The notes below the pieces were generated by a model. The model was not told where the DNA came from and ran no database searches. It saw nothing but the letters and a program-made list of their open reading frames with translations. 64,000 nt of DNA from Diplonema papillatum. Lineage: Eukaryota > Euglenozoa > Diplonemea > Diplonemida > Diplonemidae. This document shows, piece after piece, positions 61,701 through 64,000 of the stretch. The stretch is from the NCBI GenBank assembly GCA_030068145.1, contig JAPJBO010001014.1, forward strand, positions 1-64,000. The letters run 5' to 3'. A program made the translations under genes and the position numbers. Positions within the stretch are counted from its first letter, which is position 1. Each line of letters opens with the position of its first letter.

Positions 61701-63536
61701 GGTGCCTGATGGCGACGCTGTCCACCTTCTACAACGAGGAGGTCCTCTCCCCGCACTACCGGTTCGACCTCGAGTCCGACACGTACAAGATGCCGGACGC
61801 CCGCACGCTGGCGACGGACCCCGTCTCGTTTTTGAAGGCGCTGCCGTTCGAGGCGCCGCCGAGCGTCTTCGGCCTGAACGCGAACGCAGTGGTCACCAAG
61901 AGCGAGTCCGAAGCCCGCGACCTGCTGGCCTCGATCCTCTCGACGCAGCCCCGCAAGCCGGCGGGGCCGGCGGCGGCCGCGAGGAAGCCGTCTTCTTCCA
62001 CCAACGCCGACGCGTCAGCCGAGTACATGCAGGGGAGCCCGGTGCTCAGCAAGCAAGACCCGCCGGACGACCAGCCCAGCACGAAGTCGCTGGTCGACGC
62101 GCTGTTGTCGGACCTGCCGGCCGAGTTCGACGTGCAGGCGGTGCGGGAGCAGTTCCCCTTCGACTACAACGAGAGCATGAACACGGTTCTGGTCATGGAG
62201 CTCCTCCGCTTCAACAACCTCCTCGCGATCATCCGGTCGACGTTGGAAGAGCTGCACCTGGCTTTGAAGGGCCTCGCCGTCATGACAGGACCCGTCGAGA
62301 AGTTGTTGGACGAAGTTTCGGACGGAGTGGTGCCCAGCATCTGGCTCCGGTCGTCGTACCCTTCCTTGAAGCCGCTCGCGGCGTACCTCGCGGACTTGCA
62401 GGACCGGTGCACGTTCTTCGTGGACTGGATACAGGCGGGGGTTACCCCGAGCACGTTCTGGATTTCGGGATTCTTCTTTACCCAGTCGTTCCTGACCGGC
62501 GTGCACCAGAACTACGCCCGGCGGAAGTCCGTCGAGATCGACAAGCTCTCGTGGGCCTTCTCGTACCTCGCCCAGCAGCCCGACGAGCTGCAGACGCCGC
62601 CGCCGTGGGGCTGCTACATCCACGGGCTGTACCTCGAGGGTGCCGCTTGGGACGACGTCGGCAGGCACCTGACCGACGCGCCCTTCCGCCAGCTCTACGC
62701 TCCCTTCCCGGTGGTCTGGCTCAACCCGAAGGTCAGCGACGACGACGAGGACGACGCCACCAAGGACGAGCAAGACGACGTCGAAGACGATTATGGCCTC
62801 GACCAAGTCTTCGTCAAAACCCCGCTGTACAAAACCCTGGCCCGAAGAGGCGTCCTCAGGTGTGTTTTTATTTTGGATAAGCACCTGCTTTGTAGGAAAT
62901 GCTTGAGGAGACTGCCAGTTGCGAAAAGATCAAAGAAGGTAAATGTGCTGTAGCCCGCACGAAACACAGGTAAATCTGGGTTTAGTGGCGGGCGTAAGCG
63001 TTCAACAAATCCCTTTCGTCGGGTTGTTCGGAAAGGCAAAGATAGTCCCGTCTCTGGGTTCCTTACGCAACCCGTCACGTCTGGTTCTTACATTCTCAAG
63101 ACCTCACTAATCAAACCTGCCGACTGCGAATCGTGCAGTTCTGCCTTGTACACAGTTGTGCCTTGTACACTCCACCGGAACGATGTCGTGAGTCGGAAAA
63201 TGTCCGGACCGCCCGTTACCTGTCGCGATGTCAGACGCCTTCGCACCAGCTCGCTGACGCGGTGGGGGTTCATATTCCACTGCCGCTTCCGGCGGCCAGA
63301 GGAATTCTGGCGTAGTGCCCGCGGAAAGATTTCCTCGATGAAAACGCCAAAAGACCTACTATTCAGCTCCACAGCAAAGCTTGTTAGGAGCCCGACGGCC
63401 AACAGGCCTGCGGTACGGTTTCAGTTTGTCTCGTAGTTGCGTCGCAAGCAAAACCCACAACTACAGCACGACGGGCCACAACAGCAACTTCGTGATCATG
63501 TTTAACGTGCCGATTGATCCGACATCCGATATGAAG
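42490..63536 (+). CDS. Axonemal dynein heavy chain, single-headed inner-arm type (12 exons seen, 3' end beyond window)
   Basis: Exons by frame and splice sites: 42490-42889, 43385-43906, 44439-44579 (3' end uncertain), 45058-46728, 47553-48562, 49324-50743, 50965-51159, 52145-52415, 53135-53475, 53719-55889, 56516-62859, 63449-63536. They join in phase to about 4850 residues. The last exon, with the usual HWI-x-RGVALL end, is missing. The gene encodes a flagellar motor: tail, linker, six AAA modules, stalk with microtubule-binding tip, C-terminal domain. Motifs such as [17 protein letters not shown] and [15 protein letters not shown] resemble the DNAH1/3/7/12 inner-arm group, with DNAH1 the closest by memory. 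The start ATG follows CCAAAGAAA. It is longer than the usual ~4000-4300 residues because of low-complexity insertions. A tree is needed to name the orthologue. Confidence 0.9.
46729..47552 (+). other. Dynein intron 4
   Basis: Donor GTGTGCC, acceptor TCACTACCAG. A 134-codon frame (47049-47453) is open but lacks domains. CACCGGACTCTAAATCCCCG and CTCAAGCGAACG near 47170-47205 relate to the motif at 30627 and 51339. Confidence 0.5.
47553..50743 (+). CDS. Dynein heavy chain exons 5-6: tail end and linker
   Basis: Exon 5 (47553-48562) includes [20 protein letters not shown] and [20 protein letters not shown] and ends ALMEE before GTGTGTCCC. Exon 6 (49324-50743) starts [15 protein letters not shown] and is the linker that bends over the AAA ring: [90 protein letters not shown]. 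It ends [10 protein letters not shown] before GTATTC. Length and order fit the family. The intron between them holds a 41-base palindrome and an R7 copy. Confidence 0.88.
48804..48844. repeat. 41-base perfect palindrome
   Basis: The arm TGTGGAAGGTGTTGCGTGAT is followed by a single C and then its exact reverse complement. It lies inside dynein intron 5. DNA could extrude a cruciform here and RNA could form a 20 bp hairpin with almost no loop. Confidence 0.95.
49083..49145 (+). repeat. Dispersed repeat R7, copy 2
   Basis: GGCGACCGGAAACTCCTCGG, AGAGATGGTCCCTGCACGCC and a CT-rich tail match 28272-28345. It lies in dynein intron 5. Confidence 0.7.
50965..53475 (+). CDS. Dynein heavy chain exons 7-9: linker end and AAA1
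   Basis: Exon 7 (50965-51159) reads [20 protein letters not shown]. Exon 8 (52145-52415) reads [18 protein letters not shown] and [15 protein letters not shown]. Exon 9 (53135-53475) carries the AAA1 Walker [19 protein letters not shown] (53190 on) and Walker [12 protein letters not shown], the main ATPase site that drives the power stroke. All key residues (GKT, DE) are intact. Exon 7 and 8 joins are inferred from phase and family alignment, since the exons are short and the introns (985 and 719 bases) contain repeats. Confidence 0.85.
51761..52022 (+). repeat. ~33 bp minisatellite in dynein intron 7
   Basis: About eight imperfect units of GATCCTCGCACGTCTCCCAG followed by GACTCTGGAAACT. The first unit grows out of CAACCGGGGACTCTAGCAAC, which resembles the dispersed motif at 51339 in the same intron. 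Unit length varies through small deletions. Confidence 0.9.
52416..53134 (+). other. Dynein intron 8
   Basis: Donor GTACGCCC, acceptor CAATCACAG. No gene or recognised repeat inside. Confidence 0.5.
53719..55889 (+). CDS. Dynein heavy chain exon 10: AAA1 end, AAA2, start of AAA3
   Basis: Begins [20 protein letters not shown] and [19 protein letters not shown] (AAA1 sensor region). The AAA2 P-loop is GDPFSGKTS at 54285-54308, with Walker B-like [20 protein letters not shown]. The AAA3 P-loop is [13 protein letters not shown] at 55797-55835. Between AAA2 and AAA3 lies a long Ser/Pro/Arg-rich insertion (about 55060-55540) not usual in dyneins, presumably a surface loop. The exon ends NQTSPQ at phase 0. 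Confidence 0.9.
55890..56515 (+). other. Dynein intron 10
   Basis: Donor GTATGTGCC, acceptor CACCACCGCAG. A Lys/Glu-rich frame from 56206 is open through the intron's second half and into the exon in a different frame from dynein; I treat it as chance. Confidence 0.5.
56516..62859 (+). CDS. Dynein heavy chain exon 11: AAA3 to C-terminal domain
   Basis: At 6344 bases this is by far the largest exon. It holds AAA3 Walker B ([15 protein letters not shown]), AAA4 P-loop GLGGRGRQS at 57509-57535, stalk helix 1 (about 58280-58560), microtubule-binding tip (about 58560-58900), stalk helix 2 (about 58930-59180), AAA5 ([20 protein letters not shown]), AAA6 ([20 protein letters not shown]) and the C-terminal domain ([31 protein letters not shown]). 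An Ala/Pro/Ser-rich insertion lies near 61940-62090 and an Asp/Glu-rich loop near 62735-62790. The exon ends KTLARRGVL at phase 2 before GTGTGTTTTT, and an R1 copy starts inside that intron. Confidence 0.92.
62862..63009 (+). repeat. R1 half copy in dynein intron 11
   Basis: Starts within ten bases of the donor (GTGTGTTTTTATTTTGGATA) with AAGCACCTGCTTTGTAGGAA, continues GTAGCCCGCACGAAACACAG and ends at GCGTAAGCGTTCAACAAA. Only the 5' half of R1 is present. Confidence 0.85.
63449..63536 (+). CDS. Dynein heavy chain exon 12
   Basis: After acceptor GTCGCAAG the 88-base exon reads [20 protein letters not shown] then PIDPTSDMK, matching the STTGHSTNFV block near dynein C-termini. It joins exon 11 in phase 2 (GVL-S-KTHN) and ends at donor GTATGCC, phase 0. 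The closing exon must lie beyond the (TTG)n tract. Confidence 0.88.
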
Positions 63537-63783
63537 GTATGCCTTCTTCATGCCTGCTCTCTTTGTCTCTTTGTGTGTGTCGAATAGGTGACCAGAGCAA
63601 AGACCCGCCCGCCCAGGGTCCACCTACACTTACTGCTTCTGACACTCATTACATACGAACATACAAAGTAGCCCATTTGGCGAGGGTCGTGTGTGAAGCT
63701 TTAACGTTCCGCATTCTCATGCAAACTTAAGCTCTGAAACAACCGGTCCTACACGCGCGCACAAAGAGTCCATCGCGAGAAAC

Positions 63784-64000
<217 letters not shown>

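Overview
The window reads as GC-rich nuclear DNA of a flagellated protist. Genes carry GT-AG spliceosomal introns, two encode axonemal dynein proteins, and bacterial-style operons are absent. All ten genes I can support are on the + strand, and the one recognisable retroelement is too. Tyrosine-recombinase retroelements with the recombinase placed before the reverse transcriptase are known from trypanosomatids (VIPER). One-way gene arrays, cis-introns and that retroelement type together suggest a euglenozoan, most likely a diplonemid. This is inference; I could not find a spliced leader, rRNA or tRNA to confirm it.

Layout. 1-2838: a tyrosine-recombinase/RT/RNase H retroelement cut by the left edge, followed by a permuted copy of a ~220 bp dispersed repeat (called R1 here). 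3760-4461: last exon of a GT60-type GlcNAc transferase with a C-terminal ShKT-like Cys module. 4930-5484: a hypothetical ORF. 5665-9908: three-exon UTP21/WDR36, a small-subunit processome WD40 protein. 12414-13532: two-exon multi-pass membrane protein. 14.7-19.8 kb: repeat-rich. 19808-22180: Pro/Ala-rich protein with Cys/His clusters. 23866-25859: two-exon ankyrin protein. 27-31 kb: repeats. 31228-31971: ubiquitin-like/ankyrin protein. 33200-34513: ankyrin protein. 36491-36931: EMC5. 38602-40575: DNAI7/IC97, an axonemal dynein-associated protein. 42490 to beyond 63536: a dynein heavy chain of at least 12 exons whose last exon lies past the right edge, in or beyond a (TTG)n tract that runs off the window.

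Two structural themes stand out. First, at least five genes are followed at once by one or more decayed tandem copies of their own 3' end (last coding bases, stop and 3' flank), and the dynein first exon has decayed copies upstream, one inverted. Second, introns have an unusual plan: 12 of 16 inferred donors read GTNTG, often with a pyrimidine tract right after the donor, while acceptors lack a long pyrimidine tract and often end CACAG.

DNAI7 and the dynein heavy chain are neighbours about 1.9 kb apart and act in the same organelle. UTP21 and EMC5 are housekeeping genes. The ankyrin genes have no clear link to them.
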